Positions 1-11,116 of a stretch of 64,000 nt of DNA are shown in pieces. The notes below the pieces were generated by a model that did not search any database, had not been told where the DNA came from, and saw nothing but the letters and a program-made list of their open reading frames with translations. Both the position numbers and the translations under genes were made by a program. Source of the stretch: Branchinecta lynchi (Eukaryota > Arthropoda > Branchiopoda > Anostraca > Branchinectidae); NCBI GenBank assembly GCA_023053575.1, contig JAKZAP010000001.1, positions 11,548,849 to 11,612,848 on the forward strand. The letters run 5' to 3'. Position 1 is the stretch's first letter. The number at the start of each line of letters is the position of its first letter.

Positions 1-300
1 AGCATCGTCTTATGGTTTACCCGATCAAAAGCTTTACTCGAGTCTATGAAACAAGCAAACACGGGTGAAGAATATTGTAGGAAATACTCCACAATAAAAC
101 GAAGTAGAAAAATAGCAAATTCTACACCACAATAACGTTTAAACCCAAACTGGAACGATGAAGTCTGTAGAAATTCACGCAGGATGTCAGCCAAACATCT
201 CTCAAATATTTTTGAAATCACAGTAGCAAGAGCTATGGGACGATAATTATCAGAACTGGTTAAAAGACCAGCACGAATACAGTAAAGGAATATGGTCGAA
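1..300 (-). mobile_element. LINE reverse transcriptase fragment, cut by window edge
   Basis: Read on the minus strand, one frame across about 1-240 carries reverse transcriptase landmarks in order: SDNYRPIALATVISKIFE (fingers region), then QFGFKR, then FIDSSKAFDRVNH, which is palm motif A with its catalytic Asp. Further upstream (about 240-300) the frame is weaker. This is a non-LTR retrotransposon ORF2 fragment whose 3' part lies outside the window to the left. No endonuclease domain is visible on the right side, where a family A repeat starts, so the copy is 5' truncated. It is a different lineage from the LINE at 23.6-28.4 kb. Confidence 0.8.
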
Positions 301-329
301 GTAAAAGACTTTTATAAAGTCGATTGGAG

Positions 330-530
330 ATGAGATATAGGGGTAAACATGCATTCTAAACTTGGTTTTCTCATCTGATAGTTGTTTGATCGTAATATGT
401 TTCCAAATTTTGATAGTAAAAATGTTCATCGAGTCTTGTGAAGACAGGAAATCAACAAGACCCGATGGTCTAGATTAAGAAATCCAATAAATATTTTGTT
501 TTTTGGGATCCAATTGAAATATTTGGTCCT
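330..530 (+). repeat. Family A repeat, terminal fragment
   Basis: This matches the end of the family A copies at 10.5-10.73 kb and 37.1-37.26 kb: a phrase on 'ggggtaaacatgc', then a lysine-codon-like A-rich stretch, then a degraded TTTTTGGGATCC core and a ttggtcctg end. It carries no gene. Confidence 0.6.
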
Positions 531-1858
531 GTTTTGAACGAGTTGTCGGCGGGCTAAACTTTTGTTGGCACATGTTGCGATGCTTGACTTGCAAAGTGGA
601 CTCGGTTGAAAGACCGCAATTGCAGGGGTGCTAATAGTAATATGAACGATAAAATAAATACAAAGATAATACAGGCGTCCTTGTTAAGGGGTTGTGTTTC
701 TTTTTTAAGTTATGAAATAAATAAAATATTTCATATTTGGAATGTTTAGCCAAATCAAGGTCTACCCGATAATCTGCACAGATCTATTGCGCATAATAGC
801 GGGGGGGGGGGGGGCAAAAACGATAAACATATTTGTGATTTTTCATCATTGTCTAAAGTTACCTTGCTAAGGGTTTGATCGTTGGTACAGAAACAACGTA
901 AAAGACTTCTTATCATATTATTTATTTCTACTTCAGTTGTATTTCCATCCATCATCGCGTTACTAAGGTTCTAGACTTTATAATTTTATCCTCTCTATTA
1001 GCATAACACTGATTATACCGCTTGCCACAGTTTGTTCTCCTAACGTGATGTATCAGCCTCCGGATGATTGTTTCCGAGAAGATCATTGGCCCAAAGATTG
1101 GTTAAGCATATTTAGCCAAGTTTGTTATCCAGTACATGAAAAGAGGCTAAAAACAGTTTTAAAATAGACTACTGTCTTAGAATATCGTAACAGAAAAACT
1201 ATGTAGAGCTAAGTGTCCATATACAAACTTACAATGTACAGTTTTAGCTTGACTTGAAATACCTCACCTGTGGTGGTGGCAATGGCACAGATATTGAAAA
1301 AAAAATCACAAATAAGCCATTGCTAATTATTCAAACAACCCTTAAAACAAGAGACCATGGTCTTATTGTTTGGATCATCTAAATTTTGAGCGACCGTTTC
1401 TGTATTTTCAGTCTCAACTTGCAGACACCTGTAACTTTTTCGTCCAATGAATATAATTTTATCACAAAACCATAAATACATTCACGATTTTCATGTGTAT
1501 AGTCTCTAATCTCTTTGGTCATCACTAGTGACACATTTGGAACGAATGGGCCTAAGTGACGACCGACTAATGTTTATGGTTCACCTGAACTTTTTATTTA
1601 TTCTTATACGTCCCGATATTAAAAAAAAAAATTTATGCTCCTGTGATGATGGTATATCCTACCCGTCGGGTAGGGTGCAATATCTCTATAGAGACAAAAT
1701 TAACCGACGCTAGCGTGCATCATGCTCGACGTTCCCGACAGGTTCGGACCAGCAAGTATAACTTGGAATGGAGTTTCTAGCTGGAACATGGAGCTTCTGT
1801 CGATACAGATTGAACTAAGAATGGATTCAGCAATTGTCTATTTTTGTAACCAACACTT
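531..1858. other. No gene recognised
   Basis: The reading frames here are short and unlike any family I know. The only notable feature is a run of 14 G at 801-814. No transposon ends were identified. Confidence 0.5.
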
Positions 1859-2044
1859 TTATTTACAACTATAGCACATAAAACACTGTACATTCATATT
1901 ATTTAATTCTTTCTCTTCTTGCTGACGGATTTTATCGATTGAATAATGGCCGAGGGGGATGGTCTGCACTCCGTCCAATCTTAGGTACGTCTTGTCTGAA
2001 ACGCCAGATATACTCAATCGCAGCTGATCTACCGTGTACAGCAC
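1859..2044 (-). pseudogene. PolB C-terminal end, out of frame
   Basis: This short frame overlaps the stop of the previous segment. It contains SDKTYLRLDGVQTIPLGHYS, which matches the last conserved stretch of this polymerase family (a DDKRY...DGI.TL.YGH-like pattern). It is therefore the true C-terminal tail, displaced by a frameshift near 2060, and not a separate small gene. It ends in a Cys-rich tail (NVQCFMCYSCK). Confidence 0.65.
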
Positions 2045-3474
2045 TAATCGTTTTGATCGAATAGCACGAAACTTGTCTTTACTAATTCACCTTTAAGCAC
2101 TGAATTTCTATATTTCTCTACCGTTAAATATTTTTTCACTAAATGCCTTGGTGTGCCTTTGGCGCCATATTTCAACTGGTCCTGGTACGTCACAGCTACA
2201 TAAGATTTCGGTGATGTAATAATCAATTCTACAAACCAGTCACTGCCCAACTCGTTCTTCATGCGTCCTGGTTCATTTTTGACATTACTTTTCCGTAGCT
2301 GTTCATATTCTGGCCCGTCAAAATTTGAAAAATCGATATAAGGCCGTAGGGCAGGAGAGCAAAGATCTGCCACAACATCTTTAGTATAAAATACACAAAA
2401 TGAACTGTCCGTATCAACCATACAGAGTCTTATGCGTATGGGGTTGTCTAGTGGTCGTTCTGGGTCGGCATAATAGGGAACTTGTTCGTCCCAGAATGCT
2501 TGTGCCATTATCATTTTCGAAATGGACAGAATCGCCGTGCCCGCTGCGACATGCCCGTTAAGCGTGACGTGACGTTTCTTACGGAAAAATAAAGCAGTTT
2601 TCTCGTTGATGATTGTAAATGATGACAAATTCGAGTCTTTGGACAAACGAGATACCGTCTTTTCATCACTGGTTAATGAACAGTTTTTGTACTTTCTCAC
2701 ATTCATCAATGATCTTCCAAAAATAACATTATTCATCAATTTGAATAATTCGGATTTAGTTTTGGAAGATGTTTGAGCACGTTTCTTTTGAAAATGGTTG
2801 ACGTAAGGGGTCATGAAAAATTCTTGTTTAAATCGAAGGCATTTAACAATCTTATCCACTACAAAATGATGGTTTAAACAAAACCGGAGGTATGTGTGAT
2901 GAAGGATCACGCCTTCTTTAGGATCTAGGTTCGCCAAGACTTTGTCGGCTTCCATCCAAGGAATACGTTCGTTTTTAATTTTGTGCTTATTGTAAGGGGA
3001 CAGCATGTCGTAAGTGATTCTCGTTTTAGCTACAGGGAAAGGGAACTGTCGGTATTTATCGTGATATTTAACTGGAATTTTACCATTCACTTGGATCATG
3101 TACCCATAGGGCCCATTATCTTCGATCGCAAAAAAATTAGGGTAATCCTTAGGTTCAATAAATTCATAATCCGACATTGGCATCTTAAACTGACTCATGC
3201 ACTGAGAGTATAGTCCGTTTTTATCCAAACAAAGACCAAAGCTAGGGTCTGTCGGGTCGTCCGGGTTACATAGGACACGCCTATCCGAGTGAAAAGTCAA
3301 CCCACCCACCACACTACGCTCTAAGAAGTTGTATATGTCTTGTGACGTCACCAGTTGAACGGTATGGCTGGCCATTTTAAGCATCAAATCATACGATAAC
3401 CCTGGCGTGGAGACGTAACAATTCACTTCTAAATTATACAAAGACATCACATTATTCGCAAACGTTGAAAACAC
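2044..3474 (-). pseudogene. PolB polymerase (palm) segment
   Basis: The segment starts in the terminal protein-binding/exonuclease boundary (STFANNVMSLYNLEVNCY, then STPGLSYDLML). Palm motif A is CLDKNGLYSQCMSQ with its metal-binding Asp. The family-typical GYMIQVNGKIP and DMLSPYNKH stretch follows. Motif B is FKLMNNVIFGRSLMNV, and motif C is LCMVDTDSSF with both catalytic aspartates intact. KNELGSDWFVELIITSPKSY is the conserved segment after the palm. The catalytic residues are therefore kept even though the gene is broken elsewhere. The frame ends at 2044, near a frameshift around 2060, and the C-terminus continues in another frame. Type B polymerases of dsDNA viruses and plasmids share these motifs; the KLMNN form and HNH insert favour Polinton or adintovirus origin. 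Confidence 0.88.
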
Positions 3475-3607
3475 ATCTCCTAATGCTAATACATCCGAGC
3501 ATAGATAAACAAGGCAATAATCCCAAAGGTTTTTACAGTGGAACGTGGCCCAAATGGTCTGCGCCAGCTGATAATCATCTTCGCTCAGATTTTCCTCGGT
3601 TAAATCA

Positions 3608-4396
3608 TTATAGAAAATGATCTATGGAAGGTAACTGTGTTTTGTTAAATTTATCTAGTGAATCCATGTAAGCAAAAGGAAAAACTCCTTTTTGAGTCAA
3701 TAGATCATACTCGTTTTGCTTTTCAAATTTCTGCCTTAAAATATGAAAACTGTGTGGGTCGTCACTCTTTTGTACTTGGATCAGTTTTTCAAGACTTTTC
3801 GGCAGAAAAGCTAGCGAATCGAAAAACTGCATAGAATAGCGTCTTCGTCTGTCATTTTTAAGCTCTTCCCACGTCATTTTCAACACTAGATATTTTTCGG
3901 AACTTTTTGCTATGATGTATTTAAAAGAAAACCCTTCCAAATGAAGTTGACTGATGGCCTCGAAAATATACTTTACATCATAACTGAGGTTATGAAAGGC
4001 CACAGGAATAAACCGTTTATGTTTTAATGAGAAGTTACATTTTGAGTGAGCAACCCCTCGGAAATTAGGTCCTCGTGTCAAATGGCAGTGATCCAGAACT
4101 TTCCGTTGGCCTATGGATGCCGGATCCAACACAATTTCTTTTTCACAGATCCAACACAGTTTAGAATTTAATTTTTGAAAATCTGTGAGGGACAGTTTAA
4201 TGTCAAAGTAGGTATCGTAAATGATGTCAAGACAGCGTTTGGCGTGATTCATTAAGCTTTTTGATCCTTTCACGTGACAGTCGAGGCCAGTACAATCCTC
4301 GTAATGAAGTAATGTTTTGCCCTGTTGAATAACCGCAAAACCAAAGGCACAGGGTCGATGAATACTTAACAGGGTGGGATTGGAGGGGTCAGTCAC
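3608..4396 (-). pseudogene. PolB exonuclease segment with HNH/endonuclease VII-like insert
   Basis: This segment is in frame with the one upstream across the TAA. LCWICEKEIV, then KVLDHCHLTRGPNFRGVAH and SKCN form a Cys-His treble-clef arrangement like recombination endonuclease VII, a common insert in this polymerase family. PVAFHNLSYDVKYIF follows and is exonuclease motif II (FHNLSYD). The end, LDKFNKTQLPSIDHF, matches the linker that precedes exonuclease motif III. The frame is lost about one base into a short T run near 3613, and the correct reading moves to the frame that leads into the 3474-2044 segment. Confidence 0.8.
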
Positions 4397-5950
4397 TTAA
4401 ATGAGGACCCTTTCGAAATCGGCCACTATTTTATAGTCCATGGGAATGCGATGGTGGTAGTTTTTGAATTCTAATATGTGTTTCCCTGGAGCAGGCATGC
4501 TCACTACTTGCATTCCGTGAATGGAACAGTTGGGGAGATGGTCCTCTAAATCTTTGCTGCTATTTTTTCCTTGTAAACAAAATGGGCAGTGAAATCGCAT
4601 TTCATCAGTTTTGTTTCTTAATAGTCGACTGACGGATGTGATGGGGAAAAAATGAGCGTAGCGATTTTCAAGTTCCGTGTACAACAAAAACACATAGTAC
4701 CGAACGTGACGATTCGACGGGACACGGACTGGAAAAATTTTGCGGTCGGTGTCATCGTAAAAAAGGACACAAACCCCTACGCACTGATTTTCTTCCTCCC
4801 AACAAGAAATATATTTAAGGTGAATCGGCCATTGGTTCTTAAAGCAGTCAAAAGTTACCGTAGGAAAAATTCCAGCTTGCCCATTACATACATCTAATCC
4901 CTGGTTGTTTAATGATAATAGTTTTTTCTTGGTAGCATCAACTCGCAAAACTTGATGACCAGCACAAAGGACTGACCATAGAAAGCATTTATCCATCTGA
5001 TCAAATGACAACTGTACCACTGCTCTTTTCCCGACCAGTGCCTTGGGCACTGGAGGACCAAATTTACCGATTGGCAGCGGAAATTCTACTTTAGACTGAG
5101 CTACATGAATATGTAATCCTTTGACCCCTAATAAACTGTAGCCTGATCCTAGCTCTGTATACCGATTGATGGATTTTTGAATTTTTGCAAACCAACGCTC
5201 AATAACATCTTGTACATCTGACTTTAAATAAAAATGTTCTAAAAAACTAACGATTGGTACCTGTCGTGGAGGATCGCTTCCTCGTACGAAGGTTGCATCT
5301 ACAACGCACTGTACTCGTATTGTAGATTCCCTCTCCGATTGGACGGCAAGTAGTAGGTCGGCAATTGCCTCCCTGGTCCTTGCGAAAAAGTCATTTACTG
5401 GACCCTGCAGTGCCTGCAACGATTCCATGTTGTATGTTTGCAGACATCCCCTGAAGGCATGTTCTTGCAGTTGAAAAAGAGGTAAGTTAGATGGTGAAGG
5501 CTGGGACGGACCAGCCGCAACCGGATCTTCTATCCGTTGACTGGGCAATCCTACACCATATGGACGGTATGACGATGTGGACGTCGACGGTTGAAAGATT
5601 TGTTGAGTGGGCAATCCTGCACCATACTGTTCAGGATGGTATGACGAAGTGGACGCCGACGGTTGAAAGTCAGTTGTGGTCATATGCTGCTCAGTCAGTT
5701 GAGCTGGTGGTGTTGATGCTCGACTGGTGGTTGCCGGAAAATCCCCCAGCCACTGCACATCTGTGTCTTCACTTGTTTCTTCAGTTTTCACTTTTTTGGC
5801 TTGCGGAGACAAATCCTCCACCAAGCTGTTGATTCTATCCTCAGTTGGTAACGTATTCATTTTCCTGACTGATGGAATGTCTATTGCCAAGAGCGTTTTA
5901 TATCCGGAGAAGGGAGTTTGGGAAAAACCCAAATTATATTTATAACTCAC
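4397..5950 (-). pseudogene. PolB N-terminal segment with zinc finger and exonuclease motif I
   Basis: The frame opens at 5950, but the first ATG is codon 31 at 5860, which begins MNTLPTEDR and is the likelier start. Residues about 30-170 are low complexity (Ser, Pro, Gln, Thr) with an acidic/lysine patch. About 175-330 is a conserved region typical of animal-genome PolB copies, with GSGYSLLGVKGLHIHV followed by FPLPIG and KCFLWSVLCAG. A zinc finger FHCPFCLQGKNSSKDLEDH continues to LPNC. The segment ends in KIVADFERVLI, which is exonuclease motif I (catalytic Asp and Glu of DFE), directly followed by an in-frame TAA. Translation of the next segment resumes in the same frame, so the stop is a single nonsense change or a readthrough site. 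A nonsense mutation fits better because two frameshifts also occur. Confidence 0.8.
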
Positions 5951-6545
5951 CTTCTGATTGGTTGACGCTCCCCCTCCTTATTGCGTCATCTTTGAACTTG
6001 TCTGAACATGTTTGTTTCAGCCCCTAATTTCCTGGACATGTTTAGGGAAACCCCGGATGGTCTATTTTTAGCTCTCAATTTCCGGATCTGAAAACCTCAA
6101 GAAAATCTATTTATAACTCACCTTCTGATTGGTTGACAATCCACCCTGTTACTGCGTGATCTCTTGAACTTGTCTAAACGTGTTGGGAGAAACCCGGATG
6201 TTCTAGTTATAGCTCCGTGGGAAATACAAATAATCTATTTATAACTCGCTACGCTCCCCCACTTATTGCGTCATCTCTTGAACTTGCCTGGACGTGTGGA
6301 CCTGTTTATTCAGCTCCGGGTTTGGGGAAAACCCGGATGTTCTATTTATAGCTCCCTATTTTCGGACTGAAAACCGCAAGAAAATCTATTTATAACTCGC
6401 TACGCTCCCCCACTTATTGCGTCATCTCTTGAACTTGCCTGAATGTGGGACCTATTTATTTTTACTACGGGTTTGCGGAAAACCCAGATGTTCTATTTTT
6501 AGCTCTCTATTTATAGATATGTTTGGGGAAAACCCAAACAATCTG
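5937..6545 (-). promoter_or_regulatory. Tandem array of TATA-bearing repeats upstream of PolB
   Basis: Four tandem units of about 125-170 bp start near 5937, 6109, 6234 and 6388. Each opens with CTATTTATAACTC on the plus strand, which reads as a TATAAATAG box toward the polymerase on the minus strand. Most units also hold a second, palindromic CTATTTATAG and a GGGGAAAACCC word. The nearest box lies about 80 bp before the ATG at 5860, a credible core-promoter distance. The array may be promoter, enhancer-like repeats or part of a viral terminal repeat; promoter activity is an inference. Confidence 0.5.
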
Positions 6546-6679
6546 CTCATTAAGGTACGTGTCTATAATAGAGTCGGATAGGGATGGGAGGTATGATAGG
6601 GATGGTAGGAAGGTGGGTGTGGAGGGTAATTATTGCTCTCCTGGTGAATAAGCTCGCGAACAAGCCTATGCCATAAACG

Positions 6680-7262
6680 CATTCACTCTTATCCTTGGCA
6701 CCTGCTTAAATGATGTTGACCGCAAACAGCTTTATTTTTAAGTTCCTTGTTTGCATAGCCTATCCGTAGGCTTATCGTATGTTCGATTTGCGGGTAAGAA
6801 TACATGCTGAACTCGCATATGACAAACATTTTCTCACCGGATGTATAGATCACTCGGAAGCCGGCTGAAACCAGCAAATTTGTTAAAAGTAAAAGTTGAT
6901 TAGAGGTTGGATGTAAGGGTAAGGAGACATGCTGAATCCGACTTTCAGCTTTAGTTTTTTGCTAGAAGAAAGAAAGGAGGAAGAAAGGAGGTACGACGTA
7001 GGCTATTGGGTAAACCGTATGCTGAATCCGTATTTGAATATTTGACAGCGCAAAACGGATATCTAAACTTATTGAAATTCAGCTGGCGTGTCCTGTTTGC
7101 ACTTTCAAAGACGAACTTGGTCTTCTCCGATTATTACCATTGGCCTTAACCTGTTTCTAAATGTTAAAAGTAAAAATGTTTAAGAAGTCTGTTGAAGACC
7201 GAATTGTCGGGAGGAATATTAAAATTTTGGGATCCTGTCGAAACCTTTGGTCTTGTTTTTAT
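6680..7262 (+). repeat. Family A repeat, partial copy
   Basis: Degraded family A monomers (phrases around ggtaaggagacatgctgaatcc and ccggatgtatag...cggaagccggctg) lead to a TTTTGGGATCCTGTCGAAACC end at about 7230-7260. It carries no gene; the frames here are repeat translations. Confidence 0.65.
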
Positions 7263-8020
7263 TTTCACCGGATCCGAATCACCAAATGAATGTGGGGGGA
7301 GTCGGAGGGGGGAACTGGAAATCTTGTGACACGCTTAGAATGGTGCTATCAGGTTGAAACTTGGTGGGAAGAACAAACAAAAGCCCTAGATACATCAGTG
7401 ACAGAACCGGACCGGATTGGGCACTGTGAGGGGAGTTAGAGGGGGGGGGGGAGTTCCGGTGATCCGGAGTGAAGGTACTTCCATTTGGGCTAGGACGATG
7501 AAACTTGGCAGGCATATCGGAAACCCGACATAATTAACTTGCAAATAGTCAGTTTCCCAATCCAGCCATCGTGGGAGGACTGGAGGGAGGGGGAATCCTG
7601 AATCTTGAGTCATGTACAAATTTCGAACTGGGATCGGATATAGATGAAACTTGATATTTGGAAAGACCTCATGTCTCAGATGTCCTATTTCAATTTCCAA
7701 CCGGATCCGATGAATGTGGGGTGAGGGGGGGTGGGGGTGGAGGGGAGAACCGACAATCTTTGATACGTTTAGAGTGGAGAGATCGGGGAGAAACTTGGTG
7801 GGAAAAACAAGCACAAGAACTAGATACTTCAGTGACAGAACCGAACCGGATTCGAGCCCTGTTAGGGGGAGTTGGAGAGGGGTGTGGTGGGGGGGGGGGG
7901 GGGGTCCAGAATTCCGCTGATCGCGAGTTAAGGTAGTTAAGACATGCTAGGACTGTGAAGCTTGGCTGGAAAATTAGAGACTCGACAAGATCGGCTTAGA
8001 AATTGTCATTTTCCAGATGC
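7263..8020 (-). repeat. Family B repeat, partial copy
   Basis: About five monomers carry gatgaaacttgg words, G runs at 7441-7451 and near 7890-7902, and ccggatccg words. Long open frames on both strands come from the monomer length and low stop content, not from genes. Confidence 0.7.
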
Positions 8021-8420
8021 ACATCTAAAGTATACATTTCATGATAACCGAGGTTGATGATCATTTGCAAGATTGGTTTTTGCTTACAAATCGATTTCTA
8101 GCACCCTTAGTGCGTATTTTAACGGAAAAGTGAAAAAAAAAAAATACTTTTGACCAAACAGTACATATTCATGGTCCCCAAGGGCTTTGCTTACAACTGA
8201 ATTTCTTAAAGGACAGTAAATACTTTTGAGCACAATTTACATTTTAACGACCCCGATGACCCCATCGACATTTCGCCTCAGGGGTTTGCTTGTAGATCAA
8301 TTTCTCGTGCCCTTACAGTGTGCATCATCACAGCCAAGTGCAACACAAAATACTTTGTACCAAACTCACTATTCCCATGATTTCTAAGGTCCCATGATCT
8401 TTTTTATTTCAAGGGCTTTA
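8021..8420 (-). repeat. Family B-like end module
   Basis: Phrases such as 'aagggctttgcttacaa' and 'agcacccttagtgcg...ggaaaagtgaaaa' recur at 41.9-42.06, 45.5-45.7, 48.2-48.45 and 51.1-51.2 kb, where they sit at the hairpin end of one family B subtype. Confidence 0.55.
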
Positions 8421-9490
8421 CTTTGAAACGATCAGAGCAAACTCACGAATCGGGAACAGCTGTTTTTAACAGGTTTTAAATTGAAAAATGAAATAGCTGT
8501 TTCCTTTGTTTATATTTTTTTTTCAATTGGAAAGAGGTCCCAGAGCACCATTAGAAAAATAAGATCGTTTCCAGTTTTCTCCGACTTGGGGTACGATTTC
8601 GGGTACACGGACCGTTCCAACCTTCTCGAAATAGTAACGAATAGTTAATATTTACTTACCACGCTCGGGAGTGTAGTAAGCGTGGTAACTACGATCATTC
8701 CAGTTTCGGCGCGAAGAAGTCAAAAGCCGCGACGTCATCGTAGTAACTACAGTAAGTAGGGTGGAAGACGCCCATGATCTTATGTAACCTAGTTAGTACT
8801 ATGAAACTATCCGTAACTTATCAGAAGAACATGAATTAAATTATTAAAACAAACCTTAGAGGCACTTTATTAATTACTGTGAAACTACAGGACCGTTCAA
8901 GCTTACGTTTAAGGCGCAGAATTTCTTAACAGTACGTGCTATCCGCGAATATGTTTGTTAACCTTTATCCCGCCGAGGCTTGCTGTGGTAAAAATTAATA
9001 TGAACGGGTTCTATTATGTGTGTTAAAAATTATACATGTCCAATCTCAGAAATGCATTTCCATCACGTGACTACTGAAGAAGAAAGAAGGAAATATTTAA
9101 GGATAATATTAGTAATATAAATGGATCAGAATGAGCTCCTTGAATGATATTCAGTCGTATTAAAATATATTACTAATTGTGTTTACAAGCTTTTCCCTTA
9201 TCTGGAATAATAAGAGCAATCCTGGTAGGCTCAAAACTACATCGAGAAATATGCACTAGTCCAAGCGTGAAGCCTAACAGACACGTAGCAACATATATTA
9301 TCCTGGACTATTATAAAACCTGTAGAGGCTTATCCAAAGTTCCGCATGAAAGTCATCAGAGGTTATGTTCTCTTGGGGGCAAACACTGTTTTGAAAATCT
9401 GCGCATACGTGTTCCAAACGTTGGCAAGCGGCGTACAGCGTAGATTTTCAAGTTGAACGGCTGCAGAGGATAACGCTTACAAGGCGAAGT
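8421..9490. other. No gene; overlapping hairpins at 8656-8744
   Basis: The only structure seen is a 10-bp stem TTACCACGCT / AGCGTGGTAA (8656-8665 with 8679-8688) overlapped by ACTACGAT / ATCGTAGT (8688-8695 with 8737-8744). The two folds are mutually exclusive at their shared base. No known family was identified. Confidence 0.45.
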
Positions 9491-9491
9491 A

Positions 9492-10726
9492 TTTTTGGGA
9501 TCCCAAAACGTAAGTGGAGGGATACCGATGACATCGCAAAAGTTGTCCGTCCGTCCGTCTGTAAGCACGATAACTCTCGAAGGGAATGAGATATTTTAAT
9601 GAAACTTGGTGTGAGGATTCGTTGGGTCGTCGGACCAGTCAAGTTTGTAGATGGGCTTTGTAGCCCTACATTTAGGTGTGGGGGAGGTGGTTCAAATTAA
9701 GGGGCAAGCAAAATATTTTGAAAAAGCTAATGTGATAGTCGATTATGGGGTAAGAAGACATGTTGAACACGATGATGAAAACCATTTTGTTATCGGACAA
9801 GTAGTTCGCCCGGAATCCGGCCAAAACCGGAAAGTTTGTTGAAAGTAAAAGTTTCTTTTGAAGTTGATTAGATGTTCGATTTAGGATTAGGAAAACATGC
9901 TGAAGACGACGGTGAAAACTATTTTCTCGACGGACAAGTATTTCGCCCGGAATCCGGCCCAAACCGGAAAGTTTGTTGAAAGTAAAAGTTTTATTTGAAG
10001 TTGATTAGATGTTCGATTTAGAAGTAGGAAGACATGCTGAAGACGACGGTGAAAACTATTTTCTCGACGGACAAGTATTTCGCCCGGAATCCGGCCCAAA
10101 CCGGAAAGTTTGTCAAAATTAAAAGTTTTATTTGGAGTTGATTAGATGTTCGATTTAGGGCAAGAAGACATGCTGAACACTTTTGTGAAAACAATTTTCT
10201 ACCCGGACATGTAGTTCGCCCGGAATCCGGCCAAAAGCGGAAAACTGTTGGAAGTTAATGTTTTATTTCTAGTTGATTAGATAAGCGATTTAGGGGTAAG
10301 AAGAGATGCTGAGTCCCTGTATGACAATCATATTTTACCCGGACATATAGTTCGACCGGAATCCGGCTTGAATTGGAAAATTTGTTATAAGCTAAACTTT
10401 TATTTGAAGTTGATTAGATGTTCATTGAGCTTTCTTTTTTCACCGGACAAGTAGTTCTGGAGTTCGGCCGGAACCGAGAAATTGGCAGAAGTGGCAGGAA
10501 GTTTTCGTCAAAACAGATATGACTTATAGGGGTAAACACACATGCTGAATCCATATCTGAACTTGGTTTTCTCAGGTGATTAGCTATTTGGCCTTAATTT
10601 GTTTCTGAATTTTAATTGTAAAAATGTTGAAGGAGTCTGGCGATGACTGGATCTGGCTAAGAAAAGACCCAGTTGTCTGGATCAGATATTGAATTTTTGG
10701 GATCCCATCGAAACCTTTGGTCTTCT
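9492..10726 (+). repeat. Family A repeat, full-length copy
   Basis: It begins with TTTTGGGATCCCAAAA (9493-9508), then a short CCGT microsatellite near 9546-9558, then about five monomers. The phrase acatgctga (or near-identical words) recurs at about 9758, 9894, 10032, 10168 and 10303, a period of 135-138 bp. The far end is TTTTTGGGATCCCATCGAAACC and GGTCTTC. Each monomer carries a ccggaatccgg word. No transposase is encoded, so it is non-autonomous. The hairpin-prone ends and internal microsatellite plus minisatellite resemble Helentron/DINE elements, which is an inference. Confidence 0.7.
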
Positions 10727-10836
10727 TATTCGTGTTACAGCATAAGCATGAATGGTCCATAGGTAACACAGTGACAGACCATAGAGACGAATTTGTTTAC
10801 TCTTGGATGTAGTCTACTGAATGAATGGTACACTAG

Positions 10837-11113
10837 AGCCTCGTTTTTGTTGCACGCTGCACGTCCACTTCTCGGCCACTTCCGGACTGATTCTTTCTAC
10901 ATCCGTTTTTGCGCTGCAGTGATTCCGAGGAAGACGGTAGCGCTTCTCGAGAATCGCGGACTTGCTCACCGACCAAGTCCGTGCTTCCCTGCAAGATGCT
11001 GCAGCGCTGCCGCTTCAACCAAGAAGAAAGTGAATCCAAAAATGCATATTTTGCAAAAGCAAAGAAGTGCTGTAGCAGCGATGCGGCAGCGCTATTGCAA
11101 CAAAAACGAGGCT
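10837..11113. mobile_element. 277-bp TIR element (MITE)
   Basis: Perfect 18-bp terminal inverted repeats AGCCTCGTTTTTGTTGCA lie at 10837-10854 and, inverted, at 11096-11113. They are flanked by the direct repeat TAG (10834-10836 and 11114-11116), a likely 3-bp target-site duplication. A 3-bp duplication fits PIF/Harbinger or CACTA groups but does not settle the class. Short frames inside are not convincing as genes. Confidence 0.75.
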
Positions 11114-11116
11114 TAG

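Larger units (their letters stand above)
1859..5950 (-). pseudogene. polB: Broken protein-primed type B DNA polymerase (Polinton/Maverick/adintovirus type)
   Basis: Four consecutive minus-strand segments (5950-4397, 4396-3608, 3474-2044, 2044-1859) together cover a whole polymerase of roughly 1300 codons, the usual size for this family. Domain order is an acidic Ser/Pro-rich N-terminus, an N-terminal conserved region, a CCHH zinc finger, 3'-5' exonuclease, an HNH-like insert, palm motifs A, B and C, and a C-terminal thumb end. There are three breaks: an in-frame TAA at 4397-4399, a one-base frameshift near 3610, and another frameshift near 2060. The reading frame between 3607 and 3475 is still legible in the frame of the downstream segment. 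In a live element this enzyme would copy the linear genome from a protein primer. No capsid, integrase, protease or packaging ATPase gene is nearby, so this is an orphan relic. Confidence 0.85.

Noticed and set aside
801..814. Poly-G and poly-C runs as G-quadruplex signals
   Set aside because: Such runs occur in nearly every family B monomer and here look like slippage-prone parts of the repeat; no separate role can be supported.
5491..5832. Plus-strand frame opposite the PolB N-terminus
   Set aside because: Shadow of the Ser/Pro-rich minus-strand coding sequence.
10837..11113. Coding gene in the frames at 10793-11262
   Set aside because: The frames overlap on both strands and are bounded by the inverted repeats; no motif.
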